A stretch of 64,000 bases of DNA from Siphonodentalium dalli. Taxonomy: Eukaryota > Mollusca > Scaphopoda > Gadilida > Siphonodentaliidae. The notes under the pieces are model-generated. The model was not told the DNA's origin, did not search any database, and was given only the letters and a program-made list of their open reading frames with translations. Made by a program: the position numbers and the translations under genes. Location of the stretch: the NCBI GenBank assembly GCA_032622095.1, contig CP136067.1, positions 179,522,556-179,586,555 on the forward strand. The letters run 5' to 3'. This document shows positions 25,609 to 37,300 of this stretch, in pieces. Numbering within the stretch: position 1 is the first letter of the stretch; each line of letters starts with the position of its first letter.

Positions 25609-26775
25609 CACAGGTATTAGGCACAAACATTTTTTTTTTAATTTAATAAAAATATCGGAAAGGTATCTATCTCATTTTTGATAGAGGTCAGCATTTTTCT
25701 CTACAAAAGCAACATTTTATTTTTTATTGATCTGTAATTGCAGCACTATGTGACCCAATAATCATTGTTTTCAAAAAAGTTTGGTTCGCCGTCGTATTTG
25801 AGATTAGTGAACATAGAAAAACGTTTAAAGTTGATAAATCAAATTTATTTGGTTGGTACCCGAAACGTCCGTCCAATGAAAAATACAAAAATCAAACAAT
25901 CCAACCCCTAAATCACCGAAATCTATACTCTAATCATCAAACTAAATAGCCCTATTGTCAGACAGACGTTGTTTCACGAAGGACAGCTAATTTGGGTGTG
26001 GTACTCAACATACATCGAGTTTAATAACGATTTTTGTCTTTTTTCCGTCAGTTTTACATGATTCTTTTCGCGGGAGGCCATTTTGAAAGTGCGTAACAAA
26101 CTCGAGAAACGCTGCAGTAAATGACTCCAAAATAAAATAATTTTACATCGATAAAAAAAAATGTTTGATCTAATTCCTTATCTAGTGGGTATTATATATC
26201 CACCGCATGATTTTTGTCATTAAGAATGCCGGATATCAATTAAAAGAGAGGATATTAAAATTAATTTAATAAAGTTCAAGTTAGTTTCGCTTTCAGTTTT
26301 GCAAAATGGCCTCCCGCGAAAAGAAATCTGTAAAACTGACGAAAAAAAGGACATAAATCGTTATTAAACTCGATGTAGGTTAAGTACCACACCCACATTA
26401 GCTGTACTTCACGAAACAACGTCTGTTTGACAATATGGCTATTTAGTTTGATGATAATAGTATAGATTTAGGTGATTTAGGGGTTGGATTATTTGATTTC
26501 TTGATTTTTCATTGGACGGACGTTTCGGGTACCAAGAAATAAATTTCATTGACAACTTCGAATGAATTTCTATGCTCACTTGTTTAAAGTACGACGGAAA
26601 GCTAAACTTTAACAAAAAATATGATTACTTGGGCACATAATGCTAGAATTCCAGATCAATTTGATAACAAATTTTGCTTTTGTGAGGATGATTTTTGACC
26701 TCCTATTTCCACTATCAGCCTTGATACTTACCTTTATATATTTTTATGATTTTTTTTTTTGGCCAAATACCTGTG
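25609..26775. mobile_element. 1.17-kb foldback DNA transposon, 8-bp TSD (hAT-like)
   Basis: Flanked by a perfect 8-bp direct repeat AGATTGAC (25601-25608 and 26776-26783). TIR CACAGGTATT. The two arms are inverted over ~490 bp each (25609-~26095 and ~26297-26775), sharing 'ttggacggacgtttcgggta' and 'atggcctcccgcgaaaag' blocks, around a ~200-bp core. No transposase ORF. An 8-bp TSD points to hAT or a related superfamily. Confidence 0.88.
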
Positions 26776-26783
26776 AGATTGAC

Positions 26784-28180
26784 AACATTATCTAACTCTT
26801 TTGCCACACAGTGAGGTACAACAGTACCATTCGGCTCGTATTGCTCTATCGCGTCACAGACCCGATATATAACGTGAGCACACCCACACACATCAATTTA
26901 TCAACAAGCCGATCGCTCATGCAAACTATCGTTGTTGATTATGCTGCGAGTGAAGGTGACGCCACATTGCACAAACAGCCACAATTAGCAAGCGAGTTAA
27001 TTGAATTTCTCAAATCGGAGATATTTCGCATGAGAAAAGGAACCAAACTGCTGGGAATGTGCGATGGTCTGTCTGGTACCGTATTGTATTACGCTTAGTA
27101 TGGTGATATTACTGAGAAACGCAGTATCAGTGCACAGGTGCACAACACACGGAATCGCATATGCGTGCTCAAATTGGTGGCTTTGCACAAGCCATGCCAA
27201 GACGATGGAGTAAGATGTAACAAGGAATAGGGTCTCACAAAACTGTGTCCATTTGACTAAAATCAGTCAACAATTCGACGAATGTCAACAGATTTCACAT
27301 AACGAGTTCTCAGTCCTGAATATACCCGAGACGTGTTTTCGATCCCAACTAGTTACAACATAGGATTGTTACGTGCAGCAATTGAGGGACGATAAGTCGA
27401 TGATTAGTGTCACTGTCAGCTTTATATTCGGAACTTCTTAACTTATTAACACTCAAGGTGACTAGATACTTTACATCTTCACATTTTAGGAATGCACAGC
27501 TACACATGCCTTGAATTTGGCTATGCAGCTGGTGGAGAATTATTAGAGAGATGTACGTTTGAATCAAATTGAAACTTTCATTTCTAAAAGAACAATAAGA
27601 TGGATAAAAGAAAGATAGGACCGGAGATAGATGTTATCGTCTTTTGTATGGCAACATTTTCAGTAGTTTTACGGAGTGATTTATATGTATTTACACCATG
27701 CATAGTCGTTATGTAACCAAGGTGTAAAGAGTCAAATAGAGTAAGAATAGGCAGCCAAACACGCCTCAGCACATCGCAAACGAACAATTGTCCGAACTGG
27801 CATATTGCCGCACTGAAAGCAACAATAACGAATCCATGGTTCATGATCATTGCTTGATTCCAACAAGTCTTGTCAAATGCGCTCACGCTGAAATCAATTT
27901 ACACATTCAATCCAAATAATCATGGGCAGCTTTAAAAGATTTTGTTTGAATGAATTTGTGGCCCAGCGCACACATGCCGGATATTTGTTTCCAATCGAGT
28001 GGAAGTTTACAAACCTCACAGACACATCAGAGCTGCCGCTCATGGTGGGAAAGCCACCAATGTAGTTACGCGTTCGATATTCTTCAACAAATAGCTCAGA
28101 TAGCCATTATATTAATATTATTACCTCAGTGTAAGACAACTACACATTTCACGCATCTATAGTTTGGTGGTCTCCGATCG
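26784..28180. other. Intron DNA, unassigned open frames
   Basis: Contains a 95-codon plus frame at 26811-27098 and a 100-codon hydrophobic minus frame at 27584-27886. The latter is preceded by an AG with a weak pyrimidine tract. I recognise neither, and both could be chance. Nothing else seen. Confidence 0.45.
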
Positions 28181-28490
28181 ATTGATTGGGGTTTAATGTC
28201 GCTTTCAGCAACTAATGCCATATCATGAAATTGCCAGCTTTAGTGGTGGAGGAAATCTGCACACTTAATCTAACAGTGAAAGTGAGTTAATTCAATGGCT
28301 GATACACTCGTCGACCATGTGTGGCAAACAACCGGCCATCAGCGAGTAACTGGTAACTCCACCAGGTAACGATTTCGAGTTACATAGTCCGTGATGGAAA
28401 CATCTGAATTTGAACCCTCATCGCCACCGCTGGAGGGCGAGGCGTTTGGAGTTTCACCCCTAACCGACTGAGCCATCGAGGCCCCTGACG
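28181..28490 (-). mobile_element. tRNA-derived SINE (full head)
   Basis: On the minus strand: box A-like GGCTCAGTCGGTTAGGGG at ~28490-28460, box B GGTTCAAATTC at ~28419-28405, then a conserved body and the tail 'gctgaaagcgacattaaacc'. A 5'-truncated copy is at 51640-51934. Pol III promoter boxes look intact. Confidence 0.85.
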
Positions 28491-28754
28491 CATATGGCAG
28501 AATGAACCAGGGCTACACTTAAATGAAGCCGTGAGCGTAAAATCAACTGCAATTGTCCGTATCAATTTCCAAATTCCACCTTTTGTCATTACATCGTTTC
28601 CATCACCTTTATAACTAACTCAACAAACAAAATAGAGAATGAGCTATATATAGATCTCTATGAATTCCGTCACCGTACAAATGACTGTTGAGAAGATATA
28701 AGTGTTCCATTGACATCGGTAATCATTTTTCAAGAAAGTTTTAGTGTATTTTGC

Positions 28755-28850
28755 GCTAATCCATGGTTCAAATTCATTCATTTCTTTCATATATTCTGTT
28801 GGGTATAAAAGGAGATGGTCACATAAATGGCCGGATTTAGTGTACAGTCA
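28755..28850. repeat. Right-end fragment of MITE F9
   Basis: Matches 19230-19321 ('taatccatggttcaaa', 'ataaaaggagatggtc', 'ggccggatttagtgtaca'). Confidence 0.75.
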
Positions 28851-28989
28851 TCGAATTGTAAAAATATGAACCATATATAGTAGCATTAGTATAATTCTAT
28901 TATGAAGTATTAAATTTGAATGTGACCAGTTTGTAATGGGTATATGCATGCATCACGCGTAACATAAAAAGAAAATCTAGTGTTTTTGA

Positions 28990-29110
28990 TTGGATACAGA
29001 AAATTATCTCATTCGTGACCGCGACAAATGTTTATTTTTCGCTCGTGGCAAGCAAATCGCGAAAAATAGATATTTGTCTAGGTCACTCATGAGATAATTT
29101 TCAGTATCCA
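28990..29110. repeat. ~120-bp foldback element
   Basis: 'ttggatacagaaaattatct' pairs with 'gataattttcagtatcca' and the interior continues to pair ('cattcgtgacc' / 'ggtcactcatg'). Confidence 0.75.
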
Positions 29111-29843
29111 CGAAAAAAAACCCTAAATATCCTCTATTTATATCTGCGATTTCTTCTATAATCTATTGTAGATGTAGATGTAGATATTTATTTGTACAAT
29201 AGATAAGAATAGATAACAAAGCATTGATATATGAATTAATGGTATTATACAGGAGCAGCATGACCTACTGGCCGTCTTCCTGCTGCCCCTCAATCAATAA
29301 TACAATAAGAAAATATGATGGCGTATGTAGTTTCAGGTTTGCTGGTTGGTGTTAATGTTAAATAATTATACTATATTGATAATTTTAATTGAAAATGGTA
29401 TAAATTGTGAACTTAAGAGTAGATATCTTATATACTATTGCGTTTGATGGACAAGTTAGAAAAACTAAATCGGAATAACATTATGAGGTAGCGACGGCCC
29501 TATATAATGTAGTTTTTGAATTAAACAGAGTGGACGGCGGAAACCAGGCAATAAGTTTAGATTTTTATGACAGCATAATGCCGTACATAATTTGCCTTAT
29601 CATATATAACATTTCAATTTAAAACTTCACGGACGCCGTCGTGTATGTCACGGGCTGTCTGGAAGAGCGGATGTTCAGGTGATAACTCTAAGTTGTAAGT
29701 TGTTTGAGGCAAGTGATATGATGATTATCTATCGCAAATGTAGCATGAGTTTATGTTACATGTAGCCGAATATTTACCTATTAGTTCAGTAGATAACAAT
29801 TTTTTTAATGCATAATTAACCTTACATTTTTTTTATTTTGGAG
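29111..29843. other. Intron DNA; possible LINE 3' tail
   Basis: 29160-29290 read on the minus strand ends 'gtacaaataaatatctacat' + (TACATC)n, resembling a LINE 3' end with a microsatellite tail. No other feature. Confidence 0.4.
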
Positions 29844-29846
29844 TTA

Positions 29847-30835
29847 GGGTGCATTTACATTGCTATAGAAATGTATACAGATCTGTATGAAGTCACGTGT
29901 CGCGCATTACTGTGATCACAACATGATTACTAATAGTGAACGCGCGCTCATCAGTACTCTGGTAATTGACAATTCACTGCGAGTCGTGTCAGTTTAGGCC
30001 AGACATAAAAATGTATCAACTATCAACATATAACAGCGATTTGGTATGTGCCGCAGGTATTTAAAGTGTATCCTTATACCACTTGATAATGGTTCGAAGA
30101 AAGAATGAAAATCATGCAGTTACCCTACAACACCCTTTATTTGACCAAATGTAGTAAAATTTTCAACTGATGACAATTCCAATGACAATGTTGACCAGTG
30201 TAGGACAATATTGTTTTCTTAAATTACATGCAGTTTTTATATATAGCTGTTAGACAATAAATATGATGATAATGACTGGCCACGGGGAGGGACCAGGTCA
30301 CAATCTTTCCAAGTGTTGGACATTTCCAACATTACACACGCCCCTATGATAAGGTTGGAAAATTTCCAGCTGATGGCCATTCCAGCTCAAAATTTTGATA
30401 AAAAGTAGAAAATTATGCAAATATTGGTCCGAAAACAATACCCCCCCCCCCCCCCCCAAATAAAATGTTTGAAAATCAAACTACAAGATCATTTTCAATC
30501 TATTGCTGGTTTGGAAATTACTACTAATGTTGTGTCAGGTATGAAATATCCAACAGTTGAACAAGTTGCCACGTCCCTATCCGTGTTCAATATTCGAAAT
30601 ACAGGGGTTGAAATGACAACGAAAACTAAAACACATTCGCCAAGCCCGAGTAACAATTAATCAAAACTGATTTGCCTGTCGCAATGCTTCGGCGTTGACC
30701 GTGACGTATAGCGGACACGATTTTTGCTCACACGAACTAATACCGTTTTCTTTCTGTGTGCATTTCTATATCAACCCGTGTACACTAGTCTGCGTGTAGA
30801 TCTATGTACATTTCTATAGCAATGTAAATGCACCC
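29847..30835. mobile_element. 0.99-kb TIR element with TTA target duplication (Harbinger-like)
   Basis: Terminal inverted repeats ~40 bp long, starting GGGTGCATTTACATTGCTAT at both ends. Flanked by TTA (29844-29846 and 30836-30838). A 3-bp TTA/TAA duplication fits PIF/Harbinger. No transposase, so non-autonomous. An 18-base C run near 30440 and an 81-codon frame starting next to it have no supported role. Inserted at the 3' side of LINE B. Confidence 0.8.
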
Positions 30836-30911
30836 TTAATCGAATTCCACACATTGGGAAAAGTATGTGTTGGTAGATTTTCTGAATAACATGTTCTCGG
30901 TGTTTTGCTTC

Positions 30912-31437
30912 TTATTTATTCGCCTGTCTTGTATTTACACCGAGGGAGTAAGTGAACATTTTTTCAAATGATTTTGGGATATTTCTTTTAGACCAGTTGT
31001 ACACAAAGAGCGCTGCGTGCATGGTGTAGAGATCTTTGAACATTGGAATATTCTCTTGTTTGAAAAGGGGTTCTGTGTGGCTATTATATTTAGATTTGCA
31101 TAGAATACGAATTGCCCTTTTTTGTAAGGTTGATAGCACACTGGCATGACATGAGTGCCCCCATACTGGGAAACAGTAAAGAAGATGGCTATGGACTAAA
31201 GAGTGGTGATTATTTTGGTAAAATGTTTTTAACTTTGTTCAAGCAGTAGAGGGTGTGGTTCAGCTTCCTTTGTATCATTGATATGTGGGTTTTAAACGTT
31301 AAGTTTTCATCCATGATAATACCTAGGAATTTGATGGACTGTACTTGCATTTGATTCCCCACCCTAACTAATTCTATGCCATTCATTTTAAGTGTAAAGT
31401 TTCTCCACTTTTCTTCGTTGCCTTTAGGGTGGATTAA
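30912..31437 (-). pseudogene. LINE B C-terminal region
   Basis: Right after the MITE the frame resumes ('IKFLGIIMDENLTFKTHI', typical post-RT segment). After a break it continues with 'LQKRAIRILCKSKYNSHTEP' and ends at 30912. The LQKRAIRI..HTEPLF pattern is typical of CR1/L2-type thumb regions. Confidence 0.85.
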
Positions 31438-31932
31438 AGGTACGGTTGGCCTTGGCGGTGGGTATCCTGTGAAAAATATTTCCACCCGTCAAAAACAGCC
31501 ACAAACAGAAAGAACAACAAAATGTAGACAGACTTTGTCCGTATACAAATAAGAAATATCGCATAAACAGTATGTTATTGTCATATCTTTGACCATTGTT
31601 ATGTAAACAAAAGCATAAAAAGTTACTTTTCTGGTGTTTGTTTATATTATGATGGTAAACATAAAGAGCGTTCTTTGTTGATGAATTCCTGATATGGAAC
31701 GAATAAAGAGCGTTTATGCCATTTGTGTGTGATTAGCCAGCAGCATTGTGCTGTCTTCTGTAACACAATCAGGCTCTTGCTTAGGTAACATATAGTAAAT
31801 CTTTATGACAACATGCTGTTTACGCGATGGTCATGGTATATATGAACGAAACTGTATGCATGTTAATGTTTTTCTGTTTACGGTGATTGGAACAAATATG
31901 AATATTTTCGACAACTAAGGCCTCACGTGCCT
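31438..31932 (+). mobile_element. MITE F2, copy 2, inside LINE B
   Basis: TTAA at 31434-31437 and 31933-31936, complete TIRs. Its insertion postdates LINE B. Confidence 0.9.
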
Positions 31933-33127
31933 TTAACATGAATTTACTTTTAGATGTATTGATTGACAGTTTGTTACAACAACACCATTCAAATATGTGT
32001 TTTAATTCGGTAATCGATGCTTTTTTTAATTTGTTTTTATCGTAGCCAGATGCATATAGGGTGGTATCATCAGCAAATGACAGCATATTCATTTTTGTAC
32101 ATTGGGGCATATCGTTTACATAGAGGAGAAAAATTGTCGGACCGAGAACTGACCCCTGGGGCACGCCACACGTTATCCTTTTTAATGCGGAAGTATGTCC
32201 TTGACAGTCAACATATTGTTTTCTACCCGTTAGATAACTTCTAAACCAGTCTTTAGAAACTCCTCGAATTCCGTATGTTCTAGCTTTCCCAATAAAATTT
32301 CATGACTGATTGTATCAAACGCTTTCGACAAGTCTATGAAAATAGCTAATGTAGAGTCCTTAGTTGGTTTATCGTTGTTTTCTGCTACATGATCTAGAAG
32401 ATGCATTAAGGGGTGTATCGTAGAGTGGTTCTTGCGAAATCCATATTGGTGTTTATGTAGAATATTGTGTTTTTGAAGGAATGAAAATAGCCTACTCTGC
32501 ATAAGTTTCTCTAATAATTTCGAAAAGACGGGTAAGATGCTAATGGGCCTATAATTTGTTATTTTACTAGGAGACTCGTTTTTATGGAATGGAATTACTT
32601 TGGATATTTTCAGCCTATCGGGGAAGATTCCTAGTTTGAATGATAAGTTGAATATGTGCGACAGTGCTCTTGAAGTTTCGGGGATGGTCTGTTTCATTAG
32701 TTTCGATGTGAGATGATCGATGTCAGCGGTTCCCTTCCCGATGACTTTATCAGAGATTTTCAGGATTTCGTTGACGTCAGTGGGAAACAATAAGAAATTA
32801 CCAGTATTGGAATGTGTTAAGTAGTCTGCAAAATGGAGTTACAGGGGACGTCGTCACTAGTCTTTTGACCAATTTTCGCGAAATATTCATTAAACGCCTG
32901 TGCTATTTTACCTGGTTCCGAAATTACAGTTTTTCATGTGATACATTAGATGGCATTTTAGGAGCGTTATTTGACAGTTTTAGAGCGTTTTTCAAGATGA
33001 CCCATGTACGTCGCCTGTAAAATTTATTTTCCTGCAGAACATTGTTGTAATATAGTTGTTTACTCTTTCTGATTAATTGCTTGTATAATCGACAATATGT
33101 TTTGTACTTATCAACGTTGAGAATAGA
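31933..33127 (-). pseudogene. LINE B reverse transcriptase, middle section
   Basis: 32790-32230 has 'NYRPISILPVFSKLLEKL', 'HQYGFRKNHST' and 'IFIDLSKAFDTISH'. 32164-31937 has 'PQGSVLGPTIFLLYVNDM' and the catalytic 'SFADDTTLYASG'. A frame break lies between 32230 and 32164, and the section ends at the F2 MITE (31932). The catalytic Asp pair is kept, but the ORF is broken. Confidence 0.9.
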
Positions 33128-33599
33128 CGAAAATATTCATATTTGTTCCAATCACCGTAAACAGAAAAACATTAAAACGCATACAGTTTCGTTCATATAT
33201 ACCATGACCATCGCGTAAACAGCATGTTATCATAAAGATTTACTATATTTCACCTAAGCAAGAGCCTGATTGTGTTACAGAAGACAGCACAATGCTGCTG
33301 GCTAATCACACTCAAATGGCATAAACGCTCTTTATTCGTTCCATATCAGGAATTCACCAACAAAGAACGCTCTTTATGTTTACCATCATAATATAAACAA
33401 ACACCAGAAAAGTAACTTTTTATGCTTTTGTTTACATAACAATGGTCAAAGATATGACAATAATATACTGTTTATGCGATATTTCTTATTTGTATACGGA
33501 CAAAGTCTGTCTACATTTTGTTGTTCTTTCTGTTTGTGGCGGTTTTTGACGGGTGGAAATATTTTCACAGGATACCCACCGCCATGGCCAACCGTACCT
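33128..33599 (-). mobile_element. MITE F2, copy 3, inside LINE B, one end lost
   Basis: Right end ACCGTACCT|TTAA at 33600-33603 intact. The left ~25 bp (TIR and TTAA) is missing. Opposite orientation to copy 2, so copies 2 and 3 could pair as a ~470-bp stem. Confidence 0.85.
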
Positions 33600-34741
33600 T
33601 TAACTAAAGAAGAGTTAATGAGACCTTTTGTCATCCATGGTTCTTTTTTTATATATTTTTTCGGCGGATTAGATTGAACCAATGGAAATGCTTCATTAAA
33701 CGCCCATAGATAAATAGATAAAAAGTTATCATATGCTTGGTTCGGCGATGTGCTGTCGAAGACACATTGGAAATCTTGTTGTTTAAGTATATTTTTAAAT
33801 TTATCTGTATTATTTTGACTCATTATTCTTTTTTCTGTCGAAAGATTTACTTTTGTGTATTTATTGTCTCGATATTCGGCATAAAATGTAGCGAAATGGT
33901 CCGACACATCGGAAAGTGTGATGCCAGTGTCGACACGGGAAACGATGTTGTTGCTAAAAAATATGATCAATTAATGTCGCCGAGTGGTCAGTTATTCGCG
34001 TAGGACGTGTAATTACAGGTAAGAAGCCATTTCCAAACATGTTTTCGACGAAGTTATTTGTTTTTGTATGTGAATGGAAGTTAAGCAAGTCAATATTGAA
34101 ATCCCCTATGAGATATGCTTTCGTCCCTGTGTCGTTTAAATGTTGTACGACGTTTGTTATTTTAGTTATAAAAGTATCTAGATCTGACAAGGGGGCAGTA
34201 TTTGGTCTATATATATAGACCCCACTACATATGAGGAGTGTCCAGAGTCTATTTCGATGAATAGCGTTTCAATGACATGAGGAATAAATATGGTCAGATC
34301 CTCACGAATTTTAAAGGATAGAGTTTCTTTTATGAACATCCCAACACCACCATGTCCGTCGCCGCCATCGGGTCGGGACTTAAATTGAAATTGATGATAA
34401 CCAGGGAGATAATACTCTTCTCGAATCTTGAACATTTCTGACAAAGCCAGAATATCAATAGAGTTGTTAGATTTTGTAATATCTGATAACAGATTTTTAA
34501 ATGAATCCCAATTAGCGTTCAGGCTTCTGCAATTTAGACCGAGAATTGAAAATTCAGATTTGGAAATATTTATATTTTCGTTCAGCTGCGAAGGTGAAAA
34601 ATAGTTACATGAGTGATTTGAGAAATTATATGGCGAGTATCTGTTCCCATCATCATCGTCAGGAGGACCATTTAACAAAGTTTTAATATTCAAGGAGTTA
34701 CTTCCCTGAACATCGCCCAATGCACAATTATCCGTTGTCAT
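33600..34741 (-). pseudogene. LINE B endonuclease domain, frameshifted
   Basis: AP-like endonuclease motifs in order: 'LNCRSLNANWDSFKNLL' (N-terminal Asn), 'ILALSEMF' (usual LSETW, Glu kept), 'GHGGVGMFIK', 'YLIGDFNIDLL' (Asp/Asn pair) and 'SDVSDHF' (catalytic S-D-H). Frame changes occur near 34215 and at a T7 run near 33960. The frame then runs into the F2 MITE at 33599. Role: nicking target DNA for target-primed reverse transcription. No longer functional. Confidence 0.88.
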
Positions 34742-34745
34742 GGTT

Positions 34746-35024
34746 AGTTCTGATGATAGAGTTACCTTTCTTGCCCTTCGATAATATTACAATAAATTGA
34801 TGTTGATATACTTTCAATATAGCCAACCAGCTAAACCTGCATGCTATGACAATATATAATAATACATACATATCAAAATACAATCAAATAATATATAATA
34901 TTATAATTATGAGGTACAATTTCAACAAGGTGGGAATTTTAATAGAGAATATACACAACAGATGCATGGTATGTGCATGGAGACAGAGCGTATTGTTGAG
35001 CGTATAATAAATTATATTATATAC
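34746..35024. other. Intron DNA between LINE B and the S1 exon
   Basis: AT-rich. Contains the donor region of the S1 exon and no other feature. Confidence 0.5.
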
Positions 35025-35149
35025 CTTCCATGATAAGAATATCGCAGATGATCTGTCCCAGCACACACGACGCATCCAGGGCGGACAGAACACAGATGAC
35101 AATCAGGGCTACATGTGTATGAAGATATTTGGATAGACGTTTCCGGAAC
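35025..35149 (-). CDS. Exon: S1 segment of Hv1-like proton channel
   Basis: Internal exon of 125 nt (one base finishing a codon, 41 codons, one base left). Acceptor gtcttgcttcag|GTTCCGG; donor GAAG|GTATAT. The peptide starts FRKRLSKYLHTHVALIVICV and continues to ICDILIME. It matches the juxtamembrane/S1 region of Hv1: basic pre-S1 helix with a His, then the S1 Leu-Asp-Ala (Asp112, the proton-selectivity residue in human Hv1). Eleven residues further on comes the second conserved Asp (123 in human). At the human Glu119 position this protein has Gln. The 3' phase joins exactly to the exon at 4233-4630. Without the S4 exon I cannot prove it is a true proton channel rather than a related voltage-sensor-only protein. 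Confidence 0.78.
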
Positions 35150-35764
35150 CTGAAGCAAGACGTGAATGCATCAGTAATTGGCAATAATAGAAACTTTTCG
35201 CAAAATCACTTTTACGATAACGGATATAATGTATTGTCATAGTAAGGCGTACATCGCAACTTACATACGATGGCTAATTGGTGAAACGGCATATGCCCCA
35301 CTATATTCAGTTACACAAATATTTTATGGAAAAAAGTAACGTGTCTAATTCAAATCCTGTTCTTATCCGTGTGTTATACTGTTAACGTTAGAGCGTCCCC
35401 AAGCAGGACGGGTGGCAATCCTTGACACATCTGCAAATAATTAAACTGGGGTATATTTCATCTCACATAAGATACCCCCGTGCGTAAGGATAGGATTTTT
35501 GGCCGTATACTGGCAGGATATTGTCCATATCCGTAATCGTTTACCAATTAACACATTCACCACCCTGGGTCAACGTCACGCACGAACGCAATCTTCTTAG
35601 TACCCCATGCAGAGCTAAAAGATAACATAAAAACTGACAAACACATCTTCTCTATGTCAACAACCAGTAATCAAACTAAATGAACTCACATATTCGAACC
35701 CGGATCTGGTAACACACACAAAAAAACAAAACATTTTAAACATATATATAACATCTTGTTGTTA
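35150..35764. other. Upstream intron, no exon recognised
   Basis: No repeat or coding segment identified. The exon before S1 should end with two bases of a split codon, and I could not find a convincing candidate up to 64000. Confidence 0.5.
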
Positions 35765-35870
35765 TAATAACGTGTGTAATTATATGGGGAGAGCGGCTAT
35801 CTAAGTTGTATAACTTGTGCCCCAATCCCATTTGTACATAAATGATACAATAAAATATGTTTAAACTAAA
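35765..35870 (-). repeat. Dispersed repeat, LINE-tail-like
   Basis: Shares 'aacttgtgccccaatccc' and 'aataaaatatgttt' with 62205-62310. The pattern (short conserved block, then AATAAA) looks like the 3' end of a retrotransposon. Orientation uncertain. Confidence 0.6.
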
Positions 35871-36414
35871 AATAAAATCCGTAATCGTGATTTTGCGAAA
35901 GGTCTCTATCAGCAATAAAACAAGAAATAGAAAGCTCAGATGCACGTAGGTCCAGAACGGAACCGGATTATATTCGAGTCTGCACATGTATGTGTACTAT
36001 ACAATCTTAAAGATGCCCAACAAATGGACGTCCGATGAGCACATTTTTAATGTGCGACCCGGTAACCATGCAGCCACAGGAAAAACTAAGGTTACTTCAT
36101 GTTGACGTTGTCAAGCACACAAATGTATGTTAACGATGAATTGAAATGTGCGAAGGACAGATCACCACAAATATCGTTCCAATATATAAATAATATATTA
36201 ACAAATTATTCCCCACATTCAGTCCGTCACGTACATTTAGAAACATCTGTTAGGAATATTATGAGGTCGCGCACATTTGTATATCTATCCTCGAAGTTTG
36301 TGCACCTCGCAATGTCGGAAACTTATAGACAGTGTGACCCATGTAGTAACCAATGATGATTTGTCATGCTAAAACAGTATCTTCCTATGTAATATGACTA
36401 TTAGGCATTTATTA

Positions 36415-36720
36415 ATCACTAGCACCGGCGTTGCCCATATTAAGGTGGTGTGGGACCCTCCGATGTGGACATTTGGTGGGAACAGAGAATAATATTGCTC
36501 AAAGTGGTATTGAGTATTATCATATAATTTATACCCAAATGGGTATCACAAAAAGTCATTCCAATACATGGATTATCAGTGGCTCACTTGGTCGGAATGA
36601 TTGCCATTTGTGTAATTCGCCCCGCGAGTAAAGTACCTATTTACAACTCCGCGTACTTAAGATGTTTTTTTGTTTTTTAATTGTGCAACCGACGTGGTTG
36701 GAATTCTCGACAATAGTAGA
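36415..36720. repeat. Dispersed repeat, copy 1
   Basis: Homologous to 39955-40250: shared 'gtggacatttggtgggaa', 'tacatggattat', 'acgacgtggttggaatt'-type segments. 35871-36414 has nothing recognised. Confidence 0.7.
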
Positions 36721-36786
36721 TGATTGTCAGCCTTCTAGATTGGATTATGCCTGAGTAATCGTTGATAAATTAAAAAAAATATATTT

Positions 36787-37300
36787 TTAGTGTGATCTCA
36801 AAATATATAGTTTTAACATATTTAATAAGTTCAACGTACATGTATATAATAAGTTCAGCATATCTGGTATTGGGACAAAGGATATTACATTAACCTGTCC
36901 CGGTCCTGCATCCAACTCACCCACAGTGGACCAGACGAGAATGCCAATCCTATCCCAGCCCTCTGAATGGGACGCCGCACCCATACGCCCATCCCCGACA
37001 ACCGCATGCAACCCCCCCCCCCCCTGCGTGAGCCTGGCCGCTCCCGGAGAAACACCTCCATGAGACACAGAGCACACCCAGTCAGCGTCAAGTGACTGAA
37101 AGGGCTCAATGGCACATGGAAGTGCGGAGCCCCAGAAGCAACCAGTCCCTACAAGATGCCACGGCCATCTGTAGGTGAAGCATCCATAAAGAAGCGACCC
37201 ACCAGAACCATGCTGAAACCTGACTCGCAGCAAGACACCCAATGTAAGTGGTAGGCATACATTTACAGGAAGGTTAAAGCAACCTTTGTCCAAGTATAAG
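36787..37300 (-). other. GC-rich block with a 168-codon open frame, unrecognised
   Basis: A GC-rich island in AT-rich DNA carries a 168-codon minus frame (36787-37293) and an overlapping 76-codon frame. A 14-base C run (~37011-37024) interrupts it and could hide a length error. I recognise no motif. It may be a fragment of a mobile element or processed pseudogene. No function assigned. Confidence 0.3.

Larger units (their letters stand above)
30839..34745 (-). mobile_element. Degenerate endonuclease/RT non-LTR retrotransposon (LINE B)
   Basis: Minus-strand relic with endonuclease and RT in the usual order, interrupted by two F2 MITEs in opposite orientations. The LINE sequence is collinear across both. 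Style of RT and C-terminal motifs is CR1/L2-like. 5' extent uncertain, and no ORF1 recognised. Confidence 0.9.

Noticed and set aside
30415-30660. 81-codon ORF starting beside a C-run
   Set aside because: Lies inside a non-autonomous TIR element, begins in low-complexity sequence and has no motif.
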